Assembly: GCF_039540515.1 (NCBI RefSeq)
Contig: NZ_BAABFA010000011.1
Location: 124,001-188,000 of the forward strand
Direction of reading: 5' to 3'
Length of the DNA: 64,000 nucleotides
Source of the DNA: Nemorincola caseinilytica
GTDB lineage: Bacteria > Bacteroidota > Bacteroidia > Chitinophagales > Chitinophagaceae
The notes below the pieces were generated by a model. It saw only the letters and a list, made by a program, of their open reading frames with translations. It had not been told where the DNA came from and made no database searches. Both the position numbers and the translations under genes were made by a program. This document shows, piece after piece, positions 34,912 through 43,102 of this stretch. Positions within the stretch are counted from its first letter, which is position 1. The number at the start of each line of letters is the position of its first letter.

Positions 34912-35505
34912 TTACTGTACACCGTTGGCGGTCTCTGTGGCCTGTATAAAGCCCTGCTCGATATCGGAGATGTCGATGATGGCATATACCTTCACGTCAT
35001 TGATGCTCATTTCGTCCAGCATGTTCACGAGGTCGCTGTAGGTGCTGGTGGTATCGGGCTTTATGAGCACGGTCATTTCGTCTTTTGCCGTAAGGGCGCC
35101 AGAGCGTTTCAGTCCGTCCACTATCTTCTTTTTGGCTATGATAGCGTCCCTTATACCGTCCTTTGCCTTGAAGCCTGTTACCTTGAGGTCTGGCGCCTGG
35201 TCGGGATTGTCGCCTATGCCTTCGTAGTAGTACACGCGGTGGTTCTTGCTCAGCAGCACCGTCATGGCCACGCTGGCCTTCAGCTTGTTCTTTTCGGCAT
35301 CCGTAAGGTTCTCGTCCTTGTACGGCATGTTTATCTCCATGGTCTTGGGCTTGGCCAGCGTTGTTGTGAACATGAAGAATGTTATCAACAGAAAGCCAAG
35401 ATCCACCATCGGAGTAAGGTCGATGCGCGTACTTAGTTTTTTCCCTTTTTTGACCCCAGGCCCTTTCTTTTTATGTCCTCCACCGGAGGTATCCATTTCT
35501 GCCAT
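34912..35505 (-). CDS. exbD: ExbD-family biopolymer transport protein (second copy)
   Basis: 197 residues. A basic cytoplasmic start (GGGHKKKGPGVKKGKK) precedes one TM helix with the proton-path Asp in RIDLTPMVDLGFLLITFFMF (~36). The periplasmic part carries strands TVLIKPDTTSTYSDLVNMLDEMSI. ExbD dimers sit in the ExbB pore and move with proton flow. It differs considerably from the first ExbD, so the two may form a heterodimer. 46 bases separate it from tonB. Confidence 0.93.
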   Translation of the reverse strand: MAEMDTSGGGHKKKGPGVKKGKKLSTRIDLTPMVDLGFLLITFFMFTTTLAKPKTMEINMPYKDENLTDAEKNKLKASVAMTVLLSKNHRVYYYEGIGDNPDQAPDLKVTGFKAKDGIRDAIIAKKKIVDGLKRSGALTAKDEMTVLIKPDTTSTYSDLVNMLDEMSINDVKVYAIIDISDIEQGFIQATETANGVQ

Positions 35506-35577
35506 AGCGCAAATGTCTCTTGTTTGGTTCAGTGGGTTTCTCAGGCCCCCTGTAAATATTGTTTACTGGTGCCGTTG

Positions 35578-36237
35578 TTATTCGGCCTTAGCGAGCTTTT
35601 TCTGCTCGAAAGCGGCAGTGCCCGGAGGTACGGCCTTAAGATTGGTAATGAGGTTGAACTTGAATATCTTATAGCCTTCAAGCGTCCTGATTATCTTTTT
35701 TACATGTGGGTAGGCGGCCTCACCATCGGCCTTGATGCATATACGCAGCTTGGGGTTGGTGTAGCGGGCGCTTTTCACCCATTGTGCCAGTTCGTTGTTG
35801 GGCGACAGTACAGAAGTGTCTACGGGTATGCCCGGTGCTTGCTTCTCTATTTCGGCACGAGACTCAGGCGGCGTGTTGAGCAGTGATTTGAGCTGATTGA
35901 GCGGTACGCCTACGGAAGAACCGATGGCGAACGAGTTCATCTCGGCCTCGGTAAGACCGAGGTTGCGGTCGGTGTTCACGCTGGTGATGAGCTCTTTCCT
36001 TTTCAGCTTGTTGTCGATAGAAAAGAATATCCTTCCCTTGGTATCGACGGTAAGCAGCATGATATCAGCATCGGGCAGCGGTATCTCAGATATGGACGAT
36101 GGTGTTTGTACTACTACGGGTTCTTCAGGTTTGAACTTTGTTGCAAGCATGAAGAAGGTAAGCAGCAGGAACGCCACGTCGCACATCGCCGTCATGTCGA
36201 TGTTGGTGCTTTTGCGAGGTAATTTGGCTTTAGGCAT
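35578..36237 (-). CDS. exbD: ExbD-family biopolymer transport protein (first copy)
   Basis: 219 residues. N-terminal KLPRKSTNIDMTAMCDVAFLLLTFFML contains the TM helix and its Asp (~20). A Pro-rich segment follows (KPEEPVVVQTPSSISEIPLPDAD), then a periplasmic part with an insertion (~95-145) not found in short ExbD proteins, and the closing strands LRICIKADGEAAYPHVKKIIRTLEGYKIFKFNLITNL. With ExbB and the second ExbD it makes the motor for TonB. A hairpin at 36321-36357 separates it from exbB. Confidence 0.92.
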   Translation of the reverse strand: MPKAKLPRKSTNIDMTAMCDVAFLLLTFFMLATKFKPEEPVVVQTPSSISEIPLPDADIMLLTVDTKGRIFFSIDNKLKRKELITSVNTDRNLGLTEAEMNSFAIGSSVGVPLNQLKSLLNTPPESRAEIEKQAPGIPVDTSVLSPNNELAQWVKSARYTNPKLRICIKADGEAAYPHVKKIIRTLEGYKIFKFNLITNLKAVPPGTAAFEQKKLAKAE

Positions 36238-36320
36238 TTTCTTTAGCTTCTCCTGTTAAATATTATTAAGATGCATTTCCGGTCATTTTCCATACAGCAC
36301 GGCCACATATTTTATTTGGT

Positions 36321-36357
36321 CATACCGGTCCGCCATGTTGTGCGGCGAACCGGTATG
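36321..36357 (-). promoter_or_regulatory. Hairpin between exbB and exbD
   Basis: Stem CATACCGGT / ACCGGTATG extended by CGCC/GGCG with one C-A mismatch. It lies 8 bases after the exbB stop on the transcribed strand and has no long T run. It could protect the exbB message or reduce read-through, giving more ExbB than ExbD. Confidence 0.6.
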
Positions 36358-36364
36358 AGAAATA

Positions 36365-37210
36365 TTATTTGTACTGTGACGCGAAGCTCTGTGTAAGTGT
36401 GAAACCGCTCTCATCTATAGAGAAGGTGATGCCATCGATGATAGTAGTGAAGAAGTTGTAGAACACTATAGCGAAGAACGAGGTACCGATACCGAGGGCG
36501 GTATTGATAAGGGCCTCAGAGATACCTGCAGCAAGGGCAGCAGCATCAGGCGCACCTGCATTGGCCATGGCCGCGAATGAACGGATCATACCAAGTACCG
36601 TACCGAACAGACCGAGAAGGGTAGCGCACGATGCTATGGTAGAAAGGAACACGAGGTTCTTTTCGAGCATAGGCAGCTCCAGTGCGGTAGCTTCTTCTAT
36701 CTCTTTCTGTATGCTCAGTACTTTCTGGTCGGTATCCAGTTCATGATTATTGGTCATTTCTTTGTACTTCATGAGGCCGGCACGCATTACGTTGCCTACA
36801 GAGCCTGCCTGCTTGTCGCACTCGGCTATAGCAGCGTCTATGCTCTTATTGGCCAGGTGGTACTGTACCTTGCGTACGAATTCGCCACCGTCCATTTTGC
36901 CTTTTGCTTTTATTATGGTAAGGGCACGCTCTATGATGAAGCATATCAGCGTAAGAAGGGTAGCCATAAGGATAGGTACCACAAAACCGCCCTGGTACAT
37001 CGTACCCATTATGTTGGCCGGTTTCTCCCTGCTAGCACCATCGTGGAAGTTTCCTTCTGCACCCAGCACGAACTTCCAGATGATCTCACCTGCTACTACA
37101 CAACCTACTACCAATGCCAGGTTGAGCCAAAAGTTGTTAGAGTTCTTTGGTTTACCTGCATTTCCGTGAGATGCTGCGGGTTTTGCTGCGGCTGTTTTTA
37201 CGTCTGCCAT
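36365..37210 (-). CDS. exbB: ExbB/TolQ/MotA-family proton channel
   Basis: 281 residues. A cytoplasmic/early part with the first helix (FWLNLALVVGCVVAGEIIWKFVL), then a second helix (FVVPILMATLLTLICFIIERALTI), a large cytoplasmic loop, and the paired helices FLSTIASCATLLGLFGTVLGMIRSF and ALINTALGIGTSFFAIVFYNFF that form the pentamer pore; the TVLGMI and TALGIG motifs are typical. It moves protons with ExbD to drive TonB. First gene of the operon, with a promoter at 37286-37293. Confidence 0.94.
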   Translation of the reverse strand: MADVKTAAAKPAASHGNAGKPKNSNNFWLNLALVVGCVVAGEIIWKFVLGAEGNFHDGASREKPANIMGTMYQGGFVVPILMATLLTLICFIIERALTIIKAKGKMDGGEFVRKVQYHLANKSIDAAIAECDKQAGSVGNVMRAGLMKYKEMTNNHELDTDQKVLSIQKEIEEATALELPMLEKNLVFLSTIASCATLLGLFGTVLGMIRSFAAMANAGAPDAAALAAGISEALINTALGIGTSFFAIVFYNFFTTIIDGITFSIDESGFTLTQSFASQYK

Positions 37211-37285
37211 AATTCTGATTTTAATTTTTGTGTTTGCTTATAATTGTTGGTCTAAGATAACTTAAAGGACATTTTTGAGTGTTTG

Positions 37286-37293
37286 CAAAGATA
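37286..37293 (-). promoter_or_regulatory. -7 box of the exbB operon
   Basis: CAAAGATA on the plus strand (TATCTTTG on the minus) fits TAnnTTTG, 76 bases before the exbB start. The rest of the 355-base gap to ppa is A/T-rich and holds the ppa promoter, with no gene seen. Confidence 0.55.
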
Positions 37294-37529
37294 TAGGTAC
37301 AGTTCAAAAAAACAATTTCGGCCTGCAAAATATTTCCTAAATATAATAATACGTTTTTCCTTGTCTGTACTGATATTCACTGCATTGCAACGCATACGCG
37401 CGATATATTATTGCACAGATATTTTCAATGGTAAAAAGGGAGGGTATCGGTAGAGGTAGGGCGATAAGTTTTACCGGTTTTTTTGAGGTGTGCTTTTGAT
37501 ATAGACGTATATCCGTGCCATTTCCTTTG

Positions 37530-37537
37530 TAATTTTG
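37530..37537 (+). promoter_or_regulatory. -7 box of ppa
   Basis: TAATTTTG fits TAnnTTTG, 28 bases before the ppa start. Confidence 0.55.
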
Positions 37538-37565
37538 GAAAATTTTTTTCCAACACTCCACATAT

Positions 37566-38105
37566 ATGAATTTCAATCCATGGCATGATGCCAGTTATGG
37601 CGACAATGTTCCCCACACCGTCAACGCTATCATAGAGATACCCCGCAACTCGAGGGCGAAATATGAGCTGGACAAAGAGACCGGCCTGCTGAAGCTGGAC
37701 CGCGTACTGTACTCATCGGTATACTACCCTGCCAACTACGGGTTCATACCCCGTACCTATTGCGATGACCACGATCCGCTGGATATACTGGTGCTGTCGC
37801 AGATAGATATGCAACCCCTATGCCTGGTAGAGGCCAAGATAATAGGCGTGATGCGCATGCTGGACCAGGGCGAGGCCGATGACAAACTGATAGCCGTATG
37901 CGCCAACGATATGAGTGTAGCGCATGTGAACGACATAAGCGAGCTGTCGCCCCACTTCATAGAAGAGCTGCGCCACTTCTTTGAAGAGTACAAGAAGCTG
38001 GAAAAGAAGGAAGTGAAGGTAGAGGAGTTCCAGAACGCGCGCCTGGCAAAGAAGATACTGCAGCACAGCATAAACGACTACACCACAAAATTCGGTGCGA
38101 AGTAA
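37566..38105 (+). CDS. ppa: Inorganic pyrophosphatase
   Basis: 179 residues, standard for soluble family I enzymes. The active site shows VYYPANYGFIPRTYCDDHDPLDILV and the acidic metal site MLDQGEADDKLIAV. It hydrolyses pyrophosphate from DNA, RNA, tRNA and sugar-nucleotide synthesis, pulling those reactions forward. A helical C-terminal end (SPHFIEELRHFFEEYKKLEKK) follows, as in most bacterial forms. It has its own promoter and a strong hairpin after it. Confidence 0.96.
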   Translation: MNFNPWHDASYGDNVPHTVNAIIEIPRNSRAKYELDKETGLLKLDRVLYSSVYYPANYGFIPRTYCDDHDPLDILVLSQIDMQPLCLVEAKIIGVMRMLDQGEADDKLIAVCANDMSVAHVNDISELSPHFIEELRHFFEEYKKLEKKEVKVEEFQNARLAKKILQHSINDYTTKFGAK

Positions 38106-38127
38106 TTCCTTGTTGTAGCACCATTGC

Positions 38128-38162
38128 AAAGGGGCGGCCATGTATAGCATGGCCGCCCCTTT
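38128..38162 (+). terminator. Terminator after ppa
   Basis: AAAGGGGCGGCCATG pairs exactly with CATGGCCGCCCCTTT across a 5-base loop: a 15-bp stem followed by A/T. Confidence 0.8.
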
Positions 38163-38173
38163 AATTCTATGTT

Positions 38174-38302
38174 ATACCAATTAGACAATGAAAACATGCC
38201 TGTTTTTTGGCCCCTCCCGAACCTCTCCAAAGGGGAGGAGGTGAACTATGAGCGCTATAACGTGAAATTTTCCTGTGCCGAATTTTGAAGTCAAATTGGT
38301 AT
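38174..38302. mobile_element. MITE-like intergenic repeat, copy 1
   Basis: About 129 bases framed by inverted ends ATACCAATT (38174-38182) and AATTGGTAT (38294-38302). Inside are a C/G-rich palindrome (CCTCTCC-AAA-GGGGAGG, 38222-38238) and GAATTTTGA near the right end. Copy 2 at 47187-47306 has the same layout: ATACC end, TTAGACA after it, the palindrome, GAATTTTGA and GGTAT end. No open frame is inside. Confidence 0.55.
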
Positions 38303-38321
38303 TATTAGGGTAGGGTGCAGA

Positions 38322-38355
38322 CTCTCCCCAGCCGTCTCCAAAGGAGAAGGAGGAG
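38322..38355. repeat. G/C-rich palindromic repeat beside MITE copy 1
   Basis: CTCTCCCCAGCC, then TCTCC-AAA-GGAGA (38335-38347) and AAGGAGG: a diverged copy of the CCCTCTCC-AAA-GGAGAGGG repeat. Confidence 0.55.
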
Positions 38356-38398
38356 TTATACCACACGGTCAGATGCCGAATTCAATGCCCGATCGATA

Positions 38399-38872
38399 TT
38401 ATCCGTTGGCAGCGCGTTCCAGCTCGGCTATGTCTATCTTTTGCATACCCAGCATGGCCATCATGGCACGCTGGGCGCGGGCACCGTCCTTATCGTTCAG
38501 CAGCTCGCCAAGGCGGTCGGGTATTATCTGCCACGAGAGGCCGAACCTGTCGCGCAGCCAGCCGCAGCGCTCTTCCGTGCCACCATCGGCCAGCAGGCTG
38601 TCCCAGAAGTAGTTCACCTCTTCCTGGTCCTTGCATTTGATGAACAGGGATATGGCCGGCGTGAACTGGAACATAGGGCCGCCATTTAGCGCCATGAATT
38701 CCTGCCCCTGTAGCCGGAATGTTGCCGTGATCATAGTGCCCTCGGGCATGGGGGCGCCTTTGCCATAGCGAGAGATAGATACTGTGGCTGAGTCTTTGAA
38801 AATGGAGGTATAAAAGTTGATGGCCTCTTCGCCATTACCATCGAACCAAAGGAATGGAGTGATCTTTTGCAT
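38399..38872 (-). CDS. VOC-family (PhnB-like glyoxalase-fold) protein
   Basis: 157 residues. It opens ITPFLWFDGNGEEAINFYTSIFKDS and continues with PMPEGTMITATFRLQGQEFMALNGGP, and ends in LGMQKIDIAELERA. This is the PhnB/3-demethylubiquinone-methyltransferase-like group of the vicinal oxygen chelate superfamily. Most members have no assigned reaction; the fold often binds metals or small molecules. Single-gene unit with a promoter at 38905-38912. Confidence 0.85.
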   Translation of the reverse strand: MQKITPFLWFDGNGEEAINFYTSIFKDSATVSISRYGKGAPMPEGTMITATFRLQGQEFMALNGGPMFQFTPAISLFIKCKDQEEVNYFWDSLLADGGTEERCGWLRDRFGLSWQIIPDRLGELLNDKDGARAQRAMMAMLGMQKIDIAELERAANG

Positions 38873-38904
38873 AGTAGCCTGTTTTAGTAGTGAAAGACAG
38901 GAGA

Positions 38905-38912
38905 CAAATGTA
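38905..38912 (-). promoter_or_regulatory. -7 box of the VOC gene
   Basis: CAAATGTA on the plus strand (TACATTTG on the minus) fits TAnnTTTG, 32 bases before the start codon. Confidence 0.5.
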
Positions 38913-38984
38913 CCATAGCCCAGCGCCGCAGACGGTACCTGTATGCGACGATAGTAAGTACGGATGCGACAGACCGGGAACGCC

Positions 38985-40904
38985 CTACGCCTTGTTGTTG
39001 CGTGCGTTCACTTTTTCGTATACTATGTTGTTGCTGATGAACTCGGGCACTATGTCCTTCATGAGCAGTACGGTCTCCAGCGTATAGTGCAGGCGGGCGC
39101 TGTTGATGAGCCTGTCCACCTTTTTCTCTACCGTAGCAAAATCGTACTGGCGCACATCGGCTATCAGTATCTTTTCGTGATAGGTGGGGCGCGTGTTCTC
39201 TGCGCTGCTCAGTAGTTCTTCGTATAGCTTTTCGCCCGGCCTCAGCCCGGTGTACTCTATCTTTATATCTATGTCGGGCTCTTTGCCTGCCAGCTTTATG
39301 ATCTTGCGGGCGAGGTCGGCTATCTTGATGGGCTTGCCCATGTCGAACACGAATATCTCGCCGCCCTGGCCCATTACGCCGGCCTCTATCACCAGTTGGC
39401 AGGCCTCGGGTATGGTCATGAAGTAGCGCGTTATCTCGGGGTCGGTAACGGTTATGGGGCCGCCTTTTTCCAGTTGTTTCCTGAACCTGGGCAGAACCGA
39501 ACCATTGGATCCCAGCACATTGCCGAAACGTGTGGTGACGAAACGGGTCACATTCATGTCCAGGTGGTCGTCGGTGCCGGTAAGCTGCCTGAAATAGCTC
39601 TGCGTGAATATCTCTGCTATGCGCTTTGATGCTCCCATCACATTGGTGGGGTTCACGGCCTTATCGGTAGATACCATCACGAATTTCTCCACACTGTTCA
39701 GTACGGCCAGCTCGGCAAGGTTCTTAGTGCCTGCTACATTGTTCAGTACGGCTATAGACGGGTTGTCTTCCATGAGGGGCACATGCTTGTAGGCCGCCGC
39801 ATGGAAAACGATGTTGGGTGCATATACCTCGAAGAGATGCTCCATACGCTGCCTGTCGCAGATATCGCCCAGGTAGGATATGATATTGGGGGCCTTGTGC
39901 TTTTCCTGCAGCTCCAGCACGAACTCGTGCATGGGGGTCTCGGCCTTGTCGCATAGTATGATGACAGATGGTCTGTAGTTGAACAACTGGCGTACCAGCT
40001 CGCTGCCTATAGACCCGGCAGCGCCTGTTACCAGTATCTTCTTGCCCTTCAGCGCGCTGTATATGGCCTCGTTGTGTATCTTGATCACCTCACGCTCCAG
40101 CAGGTCCTCTATGTTTATGTTCTGCAGTTGCTGGGTGTCCAGCTTGTCGTTCAGCCAGTCTTTCATCACCGGCACCTGCTGCACCTTTATGTTGTGGGCC
40201 AGGCAGTTGTCCACCAGTTCGTTCAGTTTGGCGCTCTCTATATGGCGGGTGGCCAGTATCACTATCTCTACCCCTTCTGATGCCAGCCTGGCTATATTGC
40301 TTTCCTGTGTGCTGTAGATGGGAATACCTTCAAGCAGCTTGCCTGCGGTAGAGAAAGAATCGTCGAGGAAGGCAACTACCTGCATGTCTGCATCGGGCAT
40401 GCTGCTCATCACTTTTTTGATATGCAGCCCCTCGGTAGAGGTGTCATATACCACTACCTTCTTTTTCTGCACCTTATTGCCGGGGTAGGAGAGCGAACGG
40501 TAGAAATTGAAGCAGTACCTTACCGCCAGCCTGTACGATATGATGACGAAACTGGTGATGAAAAAGTTGATGACCACTACCTGCAGGGTGAAGTAATTGC
40601 CCGATTTGAGGTAGAATATATTGAGGACCAGGTAAAAGAAAGCGGCCAGGGCGTTTACCATCACCAGGCGCGATGTGTCCTCGAGGTTGGTGTAGCGTAC
40701 TATGCCGGCATAGCTTTTGAAGATGTAGAAGAGCGCACTGTTAAGCGCCAGTGCTACGCCTATCATCAGTTTGAGGCCTATAGCGGCCTGTTCCAGATTG
40801 AAGTTGAGCTTCAGCATCCTGGATAGGAAAATGCAGCAACATACCAGGAAAAGATCTAGCAGGAAAACAAGCCACCTGGGGAGTATGCGTATCTTTAGAG
40901 ACAT
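38985..40904 (-). CDS. CapD/WbpM/PglF-like membrane nucleoside-sugar 4,6-dehydratase
   Basis: 639 residues. Four TM helices in the first ~120 residues (WLVFLLDLFLVCCCIFL and following), a Rossmann-like redox-sensing domain (~145-270), then the catalytic SDR domain: GxxGxxG in KILVTGAAGSIGSELVRQLF (~292-311), STDKAVNPTNVMGASKR, where Met takes the usual Tyr place as in WbpM/FlaA1-type enzymes, and FGNVLGSNGSVLP. Such enzymes make UDP-4-keto-6-deoxy sugars for LPS, capsule or glycoproteins. Transcribed alone; no other sugar genes beside it. Confidence 0.92.
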   Translation of the reverse strand: MSLKIRILPRWLVFLLDLFLVCCCIFLSRMLKLNFNLEQAAIGLKLMIGVALALNSALFYIFKSYAGIVRYTNLEDTSRLVMVNALAAFFYLVLNIFYLKSGNYFTLQVVVINFFITSFVIISYRLAVRYCFNFYRSLSYPGNKVQKKKVVVYDTSTEGLHIKKVMSSMPDADMQVVAFLDDSFSTAGKLLEGIPIYSTQESNIARLASEGVEIVILATRHIESAKLNELVDNCLAHNIKVQQVPVMKDWLNDKLDTQQLQNINIEDLLEREVIKIHNEAIYSALKGKKILVTGAAGSIGSELVRQLFNYRPSVIILCDKAETPMHEFVLELQEKHKAPNIISYLGDICDRQRMEHLFEVYAPNIVFHAAAYKHVPLMEDNPSIAVLNNVAGTKNLAELAVLNSVEKFVMVSTDKAVNPTNVMGASKRIAEIFTQSYFRQLTGTDDHLDMNVTRFVTTRFGNVLGSNGSVLPRFRKQLEKGGPITVTDPEITRYFMTIPEACQLVIEAGVMGQGGEIFVFDMGKPIKIADLARKIIKLAGKEPDIDIKIEYTGLRPGEKLYEELLSSAENTRPTYHEKILIADVRQYDFATVEKKVDRLINSARLHYTLETVLLMKDIVPEFISNNIVYEKVNARNNKA

Positions 40905-41099
40905 AGTTTTCGTTTCAGGGAGGTTTTCTGATCAAAGATTTTGTTAAAGAGCAAGGGGAACTGAATGACAATATTACGATCATTTGTTCAAAAAACTATG
41001 TATTTGAACCGAAAATTAATAAATACATCATTTATTAATAAGATGTTCTGAGCTCAAACACATTTTTTTATTACTGCCACATTTTACTATAATTGCAGT

Positions 41100-41273
41100 A
41101 TGGGAAACTCTAACAACGGTCAGCAGAAGAAAGGACCATCTAAACTACCATCGAAACAAATAGTTTTCGGCAACCAGTCGGCAGGAAAGAAAGCAGGTAA
41201 GGCCGCCAATTCATCGGTAAGCACCGGTAAAAAGGGTGGGGTGAACATGATGCGCAAACTATCGGGCATGTAG
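41100..41273 (+). CDS. Small basic protein, 57 codons
   Basis: ATG at 41100, TAG at 41271. The product is rich in Lys, Gly, Ser and Asn (starts MGNSNNGQQKKGPSKL; ends MMRKLSGM), with no hydrophobic segment and no Cys. It is probably disordered and nucleic-acid- or ribosome-binding by charge, but that is only inference. An AT-rich stretch with TATAATTG directly precedes the start (one mismatch to TAnnTTTG). It is followed by a convergent gene after 7 bases. Confidence 0.6.
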   Translation: MGNSNNGQQKKGPSKLPSKQIVFGNQSAGKKAGKAANSSVSTGKKGGVNMMRKLSGM

Positions 41274-41280
41274 AAAGGGG

Positions 41281-41841
41281 CTACCAGAGCCGCAGCATGG
41301 CATTGTCTATGGACTGGAAGAGGTCGCCGGGCTGGTGGGTACGCCAGTTGGGGTTATCCCAGAGGCGTACATACCGGTCTATGCGTGCCCTTTGTATCTC
41401 TGAGCGTGTCTGCTCGGGCGTGTTCATGAGCACTATCCAGCCGCCATCGTCCCTGATGTCCTCGTTCCATTCCTCGTAATAGTCGCGGTCGCCGCTGTGG
41501 AAATTGAGCACATTCTCGGCAATGAGGATGAACTTATTCACCTTGTGGTTTATCATATGGTCTATCACAGACCGTTTCAGTTGCATTATATCGTTCTCCA
41601 CGGCATCGTTCCACTCGCCTATCAGCTCTATGATGGCAAAATTCAGGTCGTAATCTACGAAGAGCGCCTTCATATATAATGTACGCGACCCGAACTCGTC
41701 CCACTGAGGATGTATATAGTAATTGTATATGGTATTTGAATACTCGAATTCGCTGTGCTCGGCGCCAAAGAAGGGCGATATCTCGTCCTCTTCGGCGGTA
41801 TACAGATGTCTCCAGTTATAGAACGGCTCTATTTGGTGCAT
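41281..41841 (-). CDS. Conserved hypothetical cytoplasmic protein
   Basis: 186 residues from ATG 41841 (MHQIEPFYNWRHLYTAEEDE); the frame is open to 41904 but that part contains the promoter box at 41868-41875. The protein is rich in acidic and aromatic residues (FYNW, YNYYIHPQWDEFG, DYYEEWNEDIRDDGGW), without TM or signal. Similar proteins are, as far as I remember, found widely in Bacteroidota without known function. Confidence 0.75.
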   Translation of the reverse strand: MHQIEPFYNWRHLYTAEEDEISPFFGAEHSEFEYSNTIYNYYIHPQWDEFGSRTLYMKALFVDYDLNFAIIELIGEWNDAVENDIMQLKRSVIDHMINHKVNKFILIAENVLNFHSGDRDYYEEWNEDIRDDGGWIVLMNTPEQTRSEIQRARIDRYVRLWDNPNWRTHQPGDLFQSIDNAMLRLW

Positions 41842-41867
41842 AGCAATAGGTTTTGCCGGAAAAGCTG

Positions 41868-41875
41868 CAAAAATA
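41868..41875 (-). promoter_or_regulatory. -7 box deciding the start at 41841
   Basis: CAAAAATA on the plus strand (TATTTTTG on the minus) fits TAnnTTTG, 26 bases before ATG 41841. Confidence 0.5.
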
Positions 41876-42041
41876 AGCAAGAACAACTTTTTTTTAGTTG
41901 CCACGAAGAGTTATATAATTATCGGCTGGTGGCTTTATCTTTGCGGCGCATTTTTCACATCAAAGATGGGTAGCTGCAGAGGGGAAGGGACCGTTTTTTA
42001 TTTTGCCACAAATTTTTTCGGTTAAATAAAAAAGTTTTTAC

Positions 42042-42049
42042 TACCTTTG
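42042..42049 (+). promoter_or_regulatory. -7 box of the infA-rplQ operon
   Basis: TACCTTTG, an exact TAnnTTTG match and identical to the trxA box, preceded by T-rich sequence (TTTTTTCGG, about 19 bases upstream) that could be a -33 element. It is 16 bases before infA. Confidence 0.65.
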
Positions 42050-42065
42050 CAGTCCTTAAAAAAAT

Positions 42066-42284
42066 ATGGCTAAACAATCTCTCATTAAACAGGACGGAAC
42101 GATCATCGAAGCGCTATCTAATGCTATGTTTCGTGTACGACTGGAAAATGGGCACGAGATACTGGCCACTATTTCGGGCAAGATGCGCATGCACTACATA
42201 CGCATACTGCCCGGCGATAAGGTAGGTGTAGAGATGAGCCCATATGACCTGAGCAGGGGGCGCATCATTTACAGGTACAAATAA
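42066..42284 (+). CDS. infA: Translation initiation factor IF-1
   Basis: 72 residues, a single S1/OB fold, starting MAKQSLIKQDGTIIEALSNAMFRVRLENGHEILATISGKMR and ending SRGRIIYRYK. IF-1 blocks the ribosomal A site during initiation. It leads the alpha-operon group infA-rpmJ-rpsM-rpsK-rpsD-rpoA-rplQ. secY and map, which usually precede it in Bacteroidota, are not here. Confidence 0.97.
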   Translation: MAKQSLIKQDGTIIEALSNAMFRVRLENGHEILATISGKMRMHYIRILPGDKVGVEMSPYDLSRGRIIYRYK

Positions 42285-42350
42285 CAGCCGCGGCAGCCGA
42301 AGGGCGACCGTGGTAACAAGAAGGGTTTAACGCATAGAAATATAAATAAA

Positions 42351-42467
42351 ATGAAAGTAAGAGCATCTATCAAGAAACGTAGCGCAGATTGCAAGATCGT
42401 TCGCCGCAACGGTAAGCTTTATATCATCAACAAAAAGAACCCCCGCTACAAGCAGCGCCAGGGATAA
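42351..42467 (+). CDS. rpmJ: 50S ribosomal protein L36
   Basis: 38 codons: start MKVRASIKKRSADCKIVRRN, end KNPRYKQRQG. It lacks the zinc cysteine/histidine set of the C+ form (only one Cys, position 14), so it is the zinc-free C-minus type. It lies between infA and rpsM as usual. A CCCCC-AAA-GGGG palindrome follows within the 121-base gap to rpsM. Confidence 0.95.
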   Translation: MKVRASIKKRSADCKIVRRNGKLYIINKKNPRYKQRQG

Positions 42468-42588
42468 CCACCAACCCCCAAAGGGGCTTTTGCCATTTCG
42501 GGGAGCAAGACGGTAATTTTAAAGACAAACCAAGTATAAAAAGTACTCCGGCCGCCTCTGAAGAGGACCGGGGGTTAAAAAAAAGAAT

Positions 42589-42969
42589 ATGGCTCGTATA
42601 GCTGGTATCGACCTTCCTAAGAACAAACGCGGTGAGATAGCGCTCACTTACATCTATGGTATTGGCAACAGTACCGCCCGTTACATACTGGACAAAGCAG
42701 GCGTAAGCTATGACAAGAAGGCTTATGAATGGAACGACGATGAGCAGACCGCTATCCGTAACATCATCAATGCCGAATTCAAGGTAGAAGGTCAGCTGCG
42801 CTCTGAAGTGCAGATGAACATCAAGCGTCTTATGGATATAGCTTGCTACCGTGGCCTGCGTCATCGTAAAGGTCTTCCTTTGCGTGGCCAGCGTACGCGT
42901 ACCAACAGCCGTACCCGTAAAGGTAAGCGCAAGACAGTTGCAGGTAAGAAAAAAGCACCGAAGAAATAA
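42589..42969 (+). CDS. rpsM: 30S ribosomal protein S13
   Basis: 126 residues. MARIAGIDLPKNKRGEIALT, YIYGIGNSTARYIL and the basic end GLPLRGQRTRTNSRTRKGKRK are typical. S13 sits in the head of the small subunit and contacts tRNA and S19. The lysine-rich tail AGKKKAPKK extends a few residues beyond the E. coli protein. Confidence 0.97.
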   Translation: MARIAGIDLPKNKRGEIALTYIYGIGNSTARYILDKAGVSYDKKAYEWNDDEQTAIRNIINAEFKVEGQLRSEVQMNIKRLMDIACYRGLRHRKGLPLRGQRTRTNSRTRKGKRKTVAGKKKAPKK

Positions 42970-43102
42970 TATCATTGCCACTGCCGGATCTGCACTGGTG
43001 CTGCGGGGAGGAGTGGTGATGGCAGGCACATGGCCGGGTGTTACTACCTTGGCCATAGCTTGTTAAATAAAATAATTGATCACCTTTTTCAAAAAGTAAA
43101 AA

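Noticed and set aside
37337..37576. 79-codon minus-strand frame in the exbB-ppa gap
   Set aside because: Overlaps the ppa promoter and start, no start signal and no recognisable composition.
42475..42486. CCCCC-AAA-GGGG palindrome between rpmJ and rpsM as a member of the repeat family
   Set aside because: Too short; it lacks the CTCTCC arm and the CCTCACCCC lead.
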